Assembly (NCBI GenBank): GCA_920105625.2
Contig: OV050032.1
Coordinates: 22,487,981 to 22,551,980 of the forward strand
Length of the DNA: 64,000 nucleotides
Direction of reading: 5' to 3'
Source of the DNA: Clusia tigrina
Taxonomy: Eukaryota > Arthropoda > Insecta > Diptera > Clusiidae
In this document: piece by piece, positions 1-13,800 of the stretch
Layout of the letters: each line of letters opens with the position of its first letter
Numbering within the stretch: position 1 is the first letter of the stretch
Program-made: the position numbers and the translations under genes
The notes under the pieces: generated by a model
Databases searched by the model: none
What the model saw: only the letters and a program-made list of their open reading frames with translations
Told to the model about the DNA's origin: nothing

Positions 1-3000
1 TGAAACGCAATCAAGAGTCGAAATATTGTCTGCAGCCAATTGGAATACAATGTACAGAATCTGATTTCGAACTCCTCGAATGGAAAAATACTCGTAGTCT
101 ATTCAAATCGATTAAAGCATCAGGTGTGTCGATTGTTGACGGCTTCAAATCTGAGGCTTCAAATTGTCCATACTAATATTTTGACCGAGTAAATGCTTCT
201 CCGTGCACAATGGTCAACAGCCCATTAGGTCCCTCTTAAATATTCCTGTTTAACCTACAACCCCGCGCATGCCCTCTTTTCAAGGGTGAAATTGTTGACC
301 ACGGAAAATGATCTAAAAGAAATATGAGTGTTATATAAAATGGTTATGGTTTCGCCGTGAACAGTGCTGCTATGAACATAGGTCCTTCAACACCAACTCA
401 TCTAATTTGGATACCGAAAACGCACATAACATGGCTCTGAAGAAATAGTCACCCACATTTGCTTCTTTGGTGGTATTGTCTTCAAAATTGTAACTTTCAA
501 TTATCATGTACGAGTAGCCGTGTACACAAAATATCTCTATTGTCAGTTAACACCTTCCCAATATGCTCTCCATGTCTTCAAGCGAGATTTTCAGCTGCTG
601 GATAAATTAACGTTGCACTAGAATAGCCCTACAGTTTCAGAGTTTTCCTTTCGGCCCAAATTACATTTTACTTAAAGAGTTGAATAACTTGAACTTTCCG
701 TAATAATTTGCATTACCACGTATATGTCATTACTTGGCTTTTCGGGTATCGCCATTTAACATTATAAACCGGAAACTATACAAATTTCAGATTTATGCAA
801 CATTGCCTGCATTGTAGTATAATTATAGATCAGCGACTATTGAGTATATACTCGAATGGGCTTCTGCATTTGAAGAGCCATGTTTCATAGACAATTCAAT
901 ACCGATGCGCAATTTGAAAATATTTTAACTGAAATAGCAGAATAAATAAATTAAAAGCATACGTTTTGAAACTGAATGGTCCACTAATGATTTTATATAT
1001 AAACCTAAAACTTTAAGAATTGCTTGCATAACCAGAAATTCATGAACAAGTTATCAAAATCTTTAACTTCAGGCAAGATATGTGATCCGATGAAATGTGA
1101 TGTTAAAATGTATGCGACGGAAAATCATGATCAACAATTGTAAAATGTTCCTCGTTTTGATATTCAGCTTTAAATTGAAATGCTCCTTCTTGGATATGAA
1201 TTAAAATTTTCCCTAACAGATTTTCTGAATTCGAGGTCTGGATTCTGAGCTCTAAATTTGCCAAAAATCCAATGTAATATCAGTGCATGTATTAACTATG
1301 GTGCAAATACACCATCCAGGATGGCGCTTTTGATAAATATTACAACTAAAACGTGAAACACTGCACCCTGCAAAGTATTGAAAATAATAGGAAACCTCAA
1401 GAAGCCATAGATACTGATGCAAACTGTTTACTACTACAAAATGATTATTCCCTATTCCTATTGTAGACATAATAGAACATATGGTGTTATCTAATAATGT
1501 CCTTTCTGCATTTATTTAGCCTTGAAGTCAAACTCATTAAATTCCTAGCGTTGTGTAAATACTATAACAGCTCTAATCAATTCCCTTTTCCTTATGATAG
1601 TTTAATTTTGTGCGGCGTTTACTGCAATTTACCAATGGCATTGCAAGGTTCTTTTTTTTGTCGACAAATTCAATTTGTTATGTAAATAAATACCAGCGTG
1701 GGAAATCGAAAATACTTCATTAACTGTTTGTGAATATACAATTAAAATGTCTGTCTATCAAAACTTCGGATGTACGGATATCAATTTTCAATTTTTATTA
1801 CCGCAATTTAATAAATCTCATAATCCTTAAAATAATATTTTTATATTTAAAATTCCAAATAAAATTAACAAATATACACATAGATTTACAAAACGGTAAA
1901 AAGATAAAACAATAACAACAACAAAACCAGTAGCAACCACAGAGGCAACAAATCACATCGGAAGCAGTGCAAAAAATATAACAAACTTATTGACATAAAA
2001 AAGCTAATAAAAACATAAACAGAAATTAGCAAAATTATGCAAACGCCACAGATAGCAAGCACACACACACACTAACACACACACACACCCGTAATACAGA
2101 CCCAATGGCAACGAGTGAGCTGGCGGACTACGAGCGTACGAGCCACAAATTAAGCGGTAAAATATTTAGCGGCAAAGGCAATAAATCCACATGAAAGAAG
2201 AAGAAAAAAAGTATTAATTAAAAAAATAAAAAAAATTACATGCACAACAACTGATTAACTTTATTTTGAAGCGGCCATTTTGTATTTCCAATTTGCAAGC
2301 TTTTCATAATCTGGAAAATTGTTGAATATATCATTTTTCCCTCTTTTTTCCGCTTCCGTGGCTGGATTTTGCCTTGCTTTGTTTAGTGTTTAACTTTTTC
2401 ACACATTTTTTGCCCACTCACTGCCAAATTTAACACCTACAATCAAATTGGCTATAACCAGATACAGTGTCTAAATTTCGTATTTGTGTATCTAACTGGG
2501 GCGTGCCAACTGCAAACGCAGCAAGAGCAGAAATTAAGCATTGAAATGAGTGTCGTATACAATGCGTTAAATTATAGCTCCGCCTTCGGGCCAACATCAG
2601 CAGCCAGCTTACACACACACTCTTAGCAATGTGTGCCTGTGTACGTGCCCGACCGCATGCATATGAAACGATAGACGCACACAACCCAAAACACACACAA
2701 AACACACCATCCACTCATACAATAGCATTATTTCTACCAAAAATTACCACCGCAACGAACTGGTTTCCATCAGGTTTCGGCAGCGCCGACAGCTGCCAGC
2801 CACGTATGGTTGTTAGTGTCTTTACTTCTGCTGCTCCTATGTGTTGTTCGTGTGTTTTCCGATGTTATTGCTGGTAATATACGCAGTTCACACTATGGCT
2901 GATGTTAATTTCTCTGCTACCTGTGTGTCCGTATAGCTTGCGTTTGCGTTCGGCAGCATTCACCCCGCGCTTGTGGCATCTATATAAATCAATGTGCCTC

Positions 3001-6000
3001 CATACCTGCCGCAGCGCGCACTGCGCAGTTACTTCGCAGTCGGGCCCAGTGTGGTGAGTTTCGCTTTTGCGAATCAACCACACAGCATATTCAGTTGACT
3101 GCAGACGCTCGAATTTCTGCTTAACATCAAGTTTGTGACTTCCTCCAAGTATGTTCAAGCGTACATACTATAACTAAATTTACAGCTTTAAATAACTATT
3201 TTTAAATATATTTTGTGCCCACATTTTATTTAAAGAAATAAATAATTCTAAATTATATGTACATACATTAGATCACAGTGCAAATGGCCCTCAGTTGAGA
3301 CACATTTTGTTCGTAAAAAATTTCAATAATAAAACTGTGTAAATAATCAATAAATATTATTTGTTGAAGTAAAGTTTATTGTATTCCTGATTCGCAAAAC
3401 TAATAAAAGTGGTCATTAGCTTTGCCGCCACAGTGATGTCCCGATACAGGTGCTTGAGTTCTGACCGGTGTAAATCCAACAAATACACTCTTTTTGTGCG
3501 AAGTCTACATTGCATGTTTATTTGAGCCATTGTGGTCCTCCGCCTTTTTATTTTGGTCATTGCTTTTGCTAAAAAAGCACACCACAGTTATAGGCTATGC
3601 TGTATTTTCCATGAAAAAATTAATTTGCAGCTTCATTAGGGCTTTAAATATTTTCGATCACATTCAATTAATAAAATCAGTCGAAAACAATAAAAGCATT
3701 TTTCGTTTCCAACGTTATATAAACTCTTTTTTGGATGTGGGCAATAATATATTTAAGTTTTTAACCTTACATTTGCACATTGTTTCCAATCCACCCGATG
3801 GTATGGGTATCAGGAAGACCAACAGAGGGACTGATATTCCAAATGATGTTTTCCGAATCCCGTACTCAATAATTGTATAAATTAATAAAAATTCGAGTAT
3901 GTTTTTATTCATTTCCGGTACTCCTTTTGCATCTTTCTGAACTCAAAGGTAAGAAGAGATTGGATCGCAAGCATACTTAAAGAAAAAGGTTAAACAAAAT
4001 AAAAGTACCTCATCATAGAGCACAAATGGTCCAATAATCAAGAGACCACTCAAAAATTGATTGACTTTAGTCCAAAAACACTACATTCATTATTCCTGTA
4101 ATGTAAGCATAGCCTTCCGGCGAGCTCCAATCACATGTTGGAAGCGAATGAGGAATTTCTTTTAATTCTGACATTTAAATCTACTGAATGCTGGATTTAT
4201 AAGACAAAAAAATGATGTGGAGACTGTTCGAGGAATGCCTATTTTTAAAGCTAAATTAATTGATGCTCTATTTTTTGTGTGAACCAGGAATGCATAAAAC
4301 GCGACATTGAAAATCAATGTCTATTTTTTCCCATGGGTTTCCTGAAAAATGTTCATTGATTAGTATTTTGCTTCAAGCGTGGGCAGTTTAAACTGTGTTG
4401 CACTGTACGTATTATACGAGTATATCTGTGAAAGAATGTCCTCCATCGACTTAGACCAGACTTGGAAGTAAGTTTTATTTGTGAGCGAGTAGTTCAAATA
4501 TAAACTATTGCTCGCTTGAAACGAACACACTCTTTCATGCATTCCTTATAAGGTTATGGAACAATATGCCAACTGAGCACTTATTAGATATACATTTTTG
4601 ATATCAGCTATATAACACAGTATTTTATCCTAACTACACCTCCCGTTAAACTAAGTTGTCGCCAAATTAATGATAGAGATGGATCACAATTTATACATTC
4701 TTGCTAGATATGATTTTGTTGTGATCGTCTGCAGAATATTTAGTTTTGGTATAATGCCTTCTAAGACAAAAGAAATAAGTTGGAATGTTGGTGGAGCTAA
4801 TATTCAACAAATTGAGGGAGAACACTGTAACTGCTTTTAGTCTGAATTTAATTATGCGCATCTTGTAACCAGAGCTGAAGTATATTGGCATAATATGCAA
4901 AGATACCGAAGCATTATGCAAGCCAGAAGCACTCTGATGTAGGATGCTATCTTTTTAGTTAATTCCTTGAATCATAGAATATGAATATAATCATCAATGA
5001 TAAAGATTGTTCATATCTAAATAACTGTGTTACGAGGAATTGAAGTAATTCCGAGCTGATAAAAAAAGTATTACGGATGTAATGGCAGAGGTTTGCATGC
5101 AATCTCCCAGTTTACTTTGGATTCATTTTAGTCAATTTTTTACTTACAAAACTTGTACATATTTCAGTGATGACCCTGCGGCTATATATCAGATTCCATT
5201 TCATAGTTTTATAGTCTATATTTTAGTGTGGCTGCATCCTTTTATCGAATCTCAAAACAATTTTGAAGTCAGATACTTTTCCTTATGTTTTCTTGTTTAG
5301 CTCCTTTGAGTTTAGGCCTCGTAGCAGAACGGCAGTTCCACTGGTGTTTCATCAGATGCTTAAGAGAATTTTCTATCCCAAAAATTATCATACTTCTGTC
5401 TTGCCATACCCCACCAGAAAGGACGTTGCTTACTATTAAAATTAATTTGGTCCTTCCCTTATTGTCTCTATAAAAGTATTTCAATTATTTAATATTTCAT
5501 TTATATTTTATTTGGTGTAATAAGTCTTCAAATCAGTATCATTTGTTCTCCAATTTCAACGAAACAACTGTCGCCAGTGCTTATAATCTTGCGTATATAT
5601 TTCTCTGCAGCCTTTTCTTAAACTAAAAATGATCAGAGAACCTACAATATGGATAATATGACGGATAGTTGAACTGTATTACCGAATATTCGCACCTTCA
5701 TATCCACATCAAACTAAATTGTCTACGTTTCCCTACACATTTTTCGACCCATGACGGAATTGGAGAATCTATTGGAGATGTCCTTCTGAGATTTCCATTA
5801 TCCATCAATTATCTATGATTATTATCTATGACTTAATCTGAAGTTAAAAAATTGTGTTCATAACGATTCCTCCAATCAAGCAGTTTACACATCCGTATGA
5901 CCATATTTGCAAATCTTCCTATCAGGAATGAAGTGTAAATGTACGATCAAAGTCATAGAGTGTGGAACATAAAAAATAGGAAGAAAACGATATCAGATTC

Positions 6001-6190
6001 TTGATCAGAAAGCAATATTAATCTAGAAAAATGATCTTAAAATGTTCCATTCAAGTTTGAAAAGACGATCATATTGGTTACATTGTATGAGACACATATG
6101 ATAATCTCCTGAGAACTGAGAGCTGATATAAGCAACCTATTAGATTCGAATTAACCTATCTATCCAAAAACCTATTAGTTCCTCTTTAGC
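1..6190. other. Gene-free AT-rich stretch
   Basis: I see no supportable coding exon here. Open frames are short, overlap on both strands and lack recognisable motifs. From about 1880 to 3150 the sequence turns richer in A-runs and CA repeats (for example 2059-2089 and 2610-2622). That texture is often seen around insect 5' regions, but no promoter or start can be tied to a gene. The rest is unstructured AT-rich DNA. Confidence 0.5.
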
Positions 6191-6375
6191 CTCCCTCTGT
6201 GGTCTAGTGGTAAGCATGATAGACTCACACTCAGAGGGTCGTAGGTTAAAATCCTGACCCGGGCTTTGTCTCAAAAATACTTCTTTCTAAAAAATATATA
6301 TCTCTTCGAGTAGAAAGCCTCAGTAGCTCATTCCCCAACCTCTTGCAGTCATAATTACTTATGGTGTAAGTTATA
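6191..6375 (+). mobile_element. tRNA-derived SINE, copy 1
   Basis: The first 80 bases look like a tRNA. An A-box-like TGGTCTAGTGG lies at 6200-6210 and a B-box-like GGTTAAAATCC at 6244-6254, with a CCCTCTG start and a CCCGGG end. The following roughly 100-base body matches the body of a second copy at 15994-16182 on the other strand. Shared blocks include CTCTTCGAGT near 6302 and TTATGGTGTAAG near 6359. Homology over both head and body argues for a SINE family rather than a working tRNA gene. The B box is damaged here, so this copy is probably dead. I could not settle the target-site duplication. Confidence 0.72.
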
Positions 6376-8384
6376 ATAATAGTTTATCCGAATATAAATC
6401 AGCATAGTTTATTAATAATATAAATAATATATACACAAATCTGTGAAAAAGCTCTCGGTGTTCCTAGCAGTTTAGGTTTCTTTGGACACATTTTCCAATC
6501 TTCACGTATAATACAAATATAACCAGGCATATCTGATTGATAGAGACGCCAATAATTAATGGGTTGAAAGAGGAATCTCAAGATATAAGCGAACATTAGT
6601 GTGATGAAACTTGCCATGATATCGATAGTACAATAGCCCAATATCACAGACAGGAGAGAAAATCAAGTTAATATCAAGTTGGAATTGGATGAATCATAGT
6701 AATTGGGTCGAAAGTAAGTAACCCATTCCAATTGTTTTATGAAAGCCCCACCAAAAGCTGCGCTGGGATCCCCAAAAGTTGGCACTGCCACAAATTTCCA
6801 CGCAAAAACTGCTGCCGCACAAATTCATGCGCCGCCAACACTTAAGAAAGCATCATTCACAGACGGCCAACCCAAACTGTGTAACCATTTAATTCCCTCT
6901 GCCACACGACACAAAATCAATATTTAATTTATAATTAACTTCAACAATGTTAAAATAAAAACGCAAACACAGCGCTCCGTTCGCTGTTCTCTGCTCTTCG
7001 CTCTCCGCTCTCCGCTGCTCAGCAACGAAAACAGAAAAAGATACAATTTATTTAAAATATAAAAAAGTTAAGTGCCATCAGGCAAATGCAGTGCCGGCCA
7101 GGGGAAAGGTATATTCCACCCAAGGGCGCACATCCATCACACACACACATATGCACACTCAGCCACAGAAAGTGATGGGCGGGCGCATACGCTTGCACGT
7201 ACATACTCGTATATACGCAGTCTTAGCAGTCGCTTCACGTGGAGATTTACAAGGGCTTTAAATGTTCGCCACTATGGGCAATTAACGAAAGCATACGCAA
7301 ACAGACGCTGATCCTTTGCGCAAACAACACAAAAAACTTCCTGCTTCGGTGGATAAAATGAATAATTCCAAGTTAAAGCCACGGCAACGGCAACAGCGGC
7401 AGGAATAGCAGCGCAACCCAAAGAATGGTCGGCTAGGAAATTGAGTTTATCAGTCAAGCGAACCGACGGGCGGGCGTGCGGCTGTAACTGGCTCTGGCTC
7501 TGACTCAGACTCATCTCCGCTTCGCATAACTACAAGGGGTGTTTTATCACATCAAAATTGTTCAATATTTACAATGGCAGCATAAGAGGCTTTATAGTGT
7601 TGTGGTTAAAAGGCTGCCATTTTGTTTTCTCCCTAATAACTTCTCAATTGTCACATTTATGAGCATTTGGCTGTGCGTCTGTGTGAGCGCGTTGCCCTTT
7701 TTTGCCTTTGCCAAACGCGCAAAACACTAAAAAATATATTTTGAGCTGTCAACTCACTTAAATAACATTCGATGTGAGTGCTTCGCTAGTGGGGCTGTAG
7801 ACCATACTCCATAAACTGGATTATGTACGCCAGTAGATTTTACCACAAAGTTTCCTAGCGATAGATTTCGGTGGAAATGTGATAAAATTCCGACACACCG
7901 ACTCCAGAACTAAAATTAAAGGAAATAAACGCGAAACAATTCGTCAACGCTTCTTTAATTTAACAATTATTACCTGTGTTCTCAAGCCGATTAATCTAGG
8001 AATGAACCACCAGAACGACTGTGATTCTGTTTTCCACAATTGGGCTTCACTTATTCCAAAAGATGTGTGAAATGAATTTTTTCATAAATGTAAATAAGAC
8101 CATATTTTATTGGTGTTGATCGAAATGGATCCCTTTTTCACTGTGTTTTTTTTTTATTCTTATAAAATTCGCGGATTTTTTTGATATACTCGTATATATC
8201 GCTACAACTCAGATCTAACATGGAACCCACAGAGACAAATTCCAATTTCCATCTTTGGTATGCCGCGTTTGTGGATAACCAGAAAATCAGTGTTTATATT
8301 GAATGAACTGAGTTATTTACACTTCTTATCTATCTGTGGCTCACCTGGAAGTTTGTCCATTTCCTTTGGTATTGGAGTGATTTC

Positions 8385-8421
<37 letters not shown>
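8385..8421. repeat. (TA)n microsatellite
   Basis: Alternating TA dinucleotides with a single GT interruption near 8409. It lies in the gene-poor left part of the window. Confidence 0.95.
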
Positions 8422-8616
8422 GAAAGGTTAGTGGGTCAAGTAAATCAGCACAAGCTTTAATCCACAATAAATTAGTACAAGCTTCAAACAGTCCACATTT
8501 TACAAGTGTTTTCCAGTGGAAGTACCAAAAAAACTTTATGGGAAAGATATTTAACAGAGATTCTTTTGCGAACTTCTAATAAACAATATGAAATAGACAA
8601 AGAAAATAACAAGCAC

Positions 8617-8651
<35 letters not shown>

Positions 8652-8656
8652 GAGAG
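8617..8656. repeat. (AG)n microsatellite
   Basis: About 12 uninterrupted AG units followed by imperfect AAAGAG units. It creates an artificial Arg-Glu-rich frame on the plus strand. Confidence 0.95.
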
Positions 8657-10509
8657 TGTTAGAGAAGGGTTGGGGTTACATATGTAAGATCGCACTTGTT
8701 CCAATTGAATTCATCGCTGATTCGTGCTAATGAAACAAAACATTTTGAAAAAGGTTGAAAATGTGGCAACAGTGGACTCAACAAATACTCGGTTTTTGCT
8801 GTAGCACTCTATAAACTGCTATAACTATAATTGTCAGATAGGCAACGATAATTTACTGACAAGTTATCTTTTTAGGTCACACATTCTACATGTGTCTACA
8901 TATGGATCTCGTAAAATATTCCTTGTTGTGATTTCGATGTGAAAAACACTTTTGGAAATGAGTGCCCATGATTGATCATTCTTTCAAAATTATCACATTA
9001 TCATAATTTCCTTAATAGTATATATAAACCCGCCTGGTTTTATATAAAACCGCCTTTTCAATGATCACATATAAGAATTCAGAAGATAACTTATTAATGT
9101 CTGACAAAGAGTCACTTTAGTGATTCAGTTTACCATATAGTTATTCGCTTACTCAAATTGTTATTTTAAGAATTAATAAGCAACACGTTGCTCTTTTACT
9201 TTAGACCTACTTTGAATTTTGTGAAACAAATAGGTAACCACGAAGCGTGGCAGATATTAGCTAACTCCGGTTTAATGTCGTCGAATCCCTGCCAAGTATG
9301 CATCCTTACATGATGATAGATCCAAGTGATAATAGCTAGTATAGTCCTGAACGGACCTTTATATGTGTCAACAAATAAGGAAGTAAATCAAATTCAGTTT
9401 AACAACTTGACAAAATAACAAATCTATAATCTGGTTCGATAATGAAGTCACAAGAAAAAACAAAAAACTAAGTAACAAAAGAAAGCAATCAAAACCAAAC
9501 CCCACAAACGCCAAAACCAATTGCATAAAAGCAATATTTCTACTCTAAATTCCGTATCATATTTTGAATTTAACAATTTAATAAACTGCTCCAAATTTCC
9601 CCCCAAAAACATTTCAAATTGGACATGAACACATTGCATTTATCTTCATTTGGAAAATTAATAAGAGCAATTATCGTTCAATCCATACGCCATATTCCAA
9701 TTAATTAATTGTTTGTTTATCCAAGAAAATGCAACGAGTGTGAAAAGTGCCTCCTCTCTAGACTGGCACAGAAAGCAGAAAAAAAATCATTTTTTTTTAT
9801 AAAAAAAAAAGAAGAAAAAAACAGAAGCGCATACCCAAAGTCACGCCAAACCAGGCGCTACATGCCACTGCCACGCACTGCCGCTGATAACTCATAAATC
9901 AAGCGAGTAAACAGGAAGCCCATGCGATGGAGATGCAAATGACGACGATGATGATATTGATAATGATGATGGTGATGGCAATACCGATGGTAATGGCGAT
10001 TGTGGTGATGCTGATGATGAGAATAATCCTCATAGTCATCGTCATTTCCATGCTATGTTTGTATTTGTGTAGGTGGATATGTGCACGTTATGCAGCGCAA
10101 AGCATGTCCGTAAATTTGCCGGCGACGACGATCACTTAAGGTGATTTCCTATACGATTCCTGCTCACCACACACACTCACACACACACACAAACAGCCGC
10201 ACATAGCATGGTATGTGTGGATCTTTTGCTTCCCAGTAGAAAAAGTATCAGACTTGTTTTTATCATAGTAGGTACGGGTCATAGTGGAGATGGTGAACAA
10301 GACTCAGAATGCGCTCACCACAAGTGTCAACAACCGTACGAGTGTGCTATTCTGCAAAAAGGTTACAATCATCAAAGATTTGTAAGGCCAAAAAAGAGGC
10401 GTGGAACAATATACGACAAGAACCAAACTGAGAAATCGAAATGGAAATGTAATATTAAGCTTGAACACCTATGGATGGGAGCTGTATTGCTTTTGGAATA
10501 ATTCGAATC

Positions 10510-10880
10510 CTTTTCGGATCCTTTTCTAGGCCCAAACTGAAATTGAGTAATGCCAGTAGCATAGGGATGGATTTGGACCAGTTTGAACTGGGAACACTTT
10601 TATTTTATAAAATAGGCGTGGTAGAAGACGATTCCTGTCGACTCTGTCAAGAGGAGCAGGAAACAGCAGAACACATTCTATGCACTTGCCCAGCGGTGGC
10701 AAGACGCAGACATAATTAACTAGGCAGTGGGTTCATATCTCCAAATCACCTAGTTAAAATTAAGCCCACAGCAGTTACGAGATTTATAAACAGTCTAGGA
10801 CTGTTTTAGTTGGGTACGAGGCTGCACAATAGATCTTTTAGGTCGCGGTGTTCTTTTAGCCTGTTAATAATAATAATAAT
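10510..10880 (+). mobile_element. Non-LTR retrotransposon, 3' end fragment
   Basis: The frame ending at 10719 carries a C-x2-C-x8-H-x4-C cluster (the residues DSCRLCQEEQETAEHILC). This is the cysteine/histidine knuckle found at the C-terminus of many R1/I/jockey-type LINE ORF2 proteins, followed by an arginine-rich stretch. After a frame break the sequence continues in another frame with the usual terminal segment, then a short 3' untranslated region ending in a TAA/AAT repeat (10867-10882), typical of LINE tails. Only the last part of ORF2 is present, so it is a 5'-truncated, frameshifted dead copy. The precise LINE clade is not resolved. Confidence 0.72.
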
Positions 10881-10891
10881 AATATTTTATA

Positions 10892-13800
10892 AAAAGTCTT
10901 TTTATTGAAGCGTGTGAAATATTCGCCTACAACATTCCAACTACTTTTGAACTTAAGGTCCTCAACTTATATTAAAATTATACAAAATAAACTTAAATAT
11001 TATACAAAATAAACTTAGCGTTCGTAGACAAATGTCGAAAAATGTGGAGCCTGACGCGACTTTGTTCCATTTGTTCGGTGAATAGTGTCTAGAACAGCCT
11101 GAATTTTCTTGGAAACTTCCTAAACTATCTTTTTAGTTTAACCACTCCTTTGACTTGCTCCCTCTATGGTGTGTTTAAACCCTGAACTTTTGTATAAAGC
11201 AATAAAAATATATGATACAAAAAATGTGTTCCTACATACGCTACTATAGCTTTGGAAGGAAGTAATTCTGTAATTCTGCGATGAATGTAAGTTTTATATC
11301 CATTAAGGAGTAGTTCCCAATTTCCCATCTGGGGTAAGCCGCGCATTCTCAGAAAATTTCAATTCAACTGCTGCATTTCTGCTGCGCTTTATTGGTGCTG
11401 GTGTTGGTGGCGTTGCCGTAGTTGATGTTTTCCATGCTTTTGTTGATATTTAGTCATAAAGTGTGCATTTAATGATCGTTTGTGCATTTGCTTGAACGAT
11501 TTTTATTATTTTGTTCGCTCAATCGCTCATTCAAACGTTCCACTCAGTTGTATCTACGCGTGGTACGTCTACGTACGTAGACGTTACGTCGACAATTTTT
11601 TCCGAGAACTATTCCAACTGTTTGGCGAAGGTGGGCAGGCACGCATGCAGGCGCACATATTGGGTATTGGGGAGGTGCCACTCGCACCCGTGCTTACTCA
11701 CGGCAATGCTTGGCTGCCTCGCTGCAGTGGTTTCACTACTTTCCATACAATTTGTTCTTTCGCTTGAATTCCGTTAATTTCATTCTAAATTTATGTTGAA
11801 TATAAAATTTTTTATTTGGTAAAACAAAAAAATAAAAAAAATAATAATAATAATAACACTGATTGCGTTCCTTTAAATTGGTTAGTTACACGAATTTGTG
11901 TACATGCGAGTAAAATTATTTTGTTCCAATGCAATTTCCTCAGAAATTTTGAGTGATTTTATGTTATTGAAATTGATTTGTTGAATTTACACAATTTGTT
12001 TATTTACCATTCGGAAAAGAATGCGTGCTATTGTTGTTGTTATTGTTGGCTTTATTAGCATTTTTGAGAATTATTTTGTGAAAGGTTAGTTAAGTACACA
12101 AATAGCGCCTATCAATCCACCATTTATATTACCTGCACTGCATTTAGACTTAAATACCTACTTAACAATTACGCAATCCCCGGAGTCAATATATTTACGT
12201 ACCTTTCATGTGAGAGAACTCTACATTGCATGCCCGTACTCAGAAATCTCGCAATAATGCTGTGCTTCAACTCTGCAATCAAGCAACTCTGCAGTGCAAT
12301 CAAAACAGAGACAAGCAACTTAAAGGAATATGCAGAACTCATACTCCCGAGCTGAATGCCTACAATGGTCCAGTGATAGCCGGCTAGTGAAGCAACACGC
12401 CCAAGGATCGAACCTGGTAAGTGAAAGAAAAAATATCACAAAAAACGAGTTAATCGACACCTTGCCATATGAACCATTTCATCCATGAGCATGAGATTGT
12501 TGGCAAAATATAGTCATACAAGGTATGAGAAGGCCTGATTAGATCCTTGTTAGATTCAAGTACTCGGATTCACTCTTTTTTCCTTTGCTACTTTATCAAG
12601 ATTGTGATAGCACGATTTTAAATAATTTTTCAATCCATTTTTTCAAAAATGATGTGCCAAGAAACCCCGAGTGCTTTTTCAGTTTTGAGGCTGTGAGAAA
12701 CTGCATAAATATTTTTCTGAGATATTCAGGAATGCTAAAAAATCTTGAAGGACTTACACTATGTTGACACGAGAGTTTTAGAGCTGGACTTAAAATTATA
12801 ACTGTATTTTTGTAACACAATTTCAATACCTCAAGTGACCACCTTATTCGTCATGGCCGTGTGCTCGGTCATTTGATTTCCAAGGTGAACTCTGCATTAA
12901 CAATATTGTGGAAAAAGCCCCTTAAAACGCAGTAACAAAATCGAGCACGAACCTTTGCATTCATGGTGAATATACGAGTAGAATGTGAACCCCGTGTCAA
13001 ATTGGTGTGGCAGCAGTTCAGCGTAGCTCTCGTTGTTAATTGGACCGCTTTTAAAGCTACACAAATAAGAATCACCCTTGCATATACGTATATTCGTATA
13101 TGCACTATGCTGATGGTGTGATGGAGTTTGTCACAAGGGTGGCTACGCCATATTTTTTCAATATAATTGGCCAGGATTATTCAAGCAAGTTGAAACTTTT
13201 AAAGAGCGATGTACATCGTATATTAAATCTACAGCGAAGGGAATTAATCTGCGAATTGGCAGTTTTCGAAGAAGTGATATTCGTATACTTGGGTGATTGA
13301 TTTGCAGATGTACAATATTTGAGTAGCTAATCATTTTCGCGTCTATCCAGTGAAACTGTGGTGGATCATTTACATACTCGTTAATTTGAAGAGATGCGAT
13401 GATGTGGTTTAAGGGACTATAAAGAATATTTGTCTTGTTCACAGACACGAGAGTTTAACCGTTCAGATACCACAGGAGACTGATATGCACAGATTAAGGT
13501 TGATAAGGCATAGGTTACACTCACCAATTAAAGCATTATCTGTCCCTTCCTTGATCTGGCTGAAGTGCGAAGTACAAAAATACTGTTATTGTTACTGGGT
13601 TGTTGTTAGTAGATTCTGAATGCAATTGCAGAACACTTTGTTTATATTCTATACTTATAGGCATTGACTTAGGTTAATATGTGTATTTTTTCCACTCTTC
13701 TTCTGGCGACTGTATTCACCAAGAGCCGAGACACCAAACCTCCAGCAAACTAATTTCTCATATGGCTTTCTCGACCCTTTTGTGCATTTATAATTACAAA

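Larger units (their letters stand above)
6376..10509. other. Gene-free stretch with microsatellites
   Basis: No convincing exon. The pyrimidine-rich CTC/GCT tract near 6975-7020 and the CA-rich tract near 7140-7165 are compositional. Simple repeats are a TA run (8385-8421), an AG run (8617-8656) and degenerate GAT/ATG repeats (9938-10030). The last produces a spurious methionine-rich frame. A CA run lies at 10168-10192. Confidence 0.5.

Noticed and set aside
9240..9295. GTCGAATCCCTGCCA resembling a tRNA T-arm
   Set aside because: No matching A box or acceptor stem, and no paired copy elsewhere in the window.
9927..10139. Methionine-rich 70-codon frame
   Set aside because: It is produced by degenerate GAT/ATG trinucleotide repeats; other registers give similarly biased peptides.
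12364..12417. tRNA-like A box and GGATCGAACC block
   Set aside because: The A-box-like and B-box-like sequences fit opposite strands better, and the SINE body seen at 6191 and 15994 is absent.
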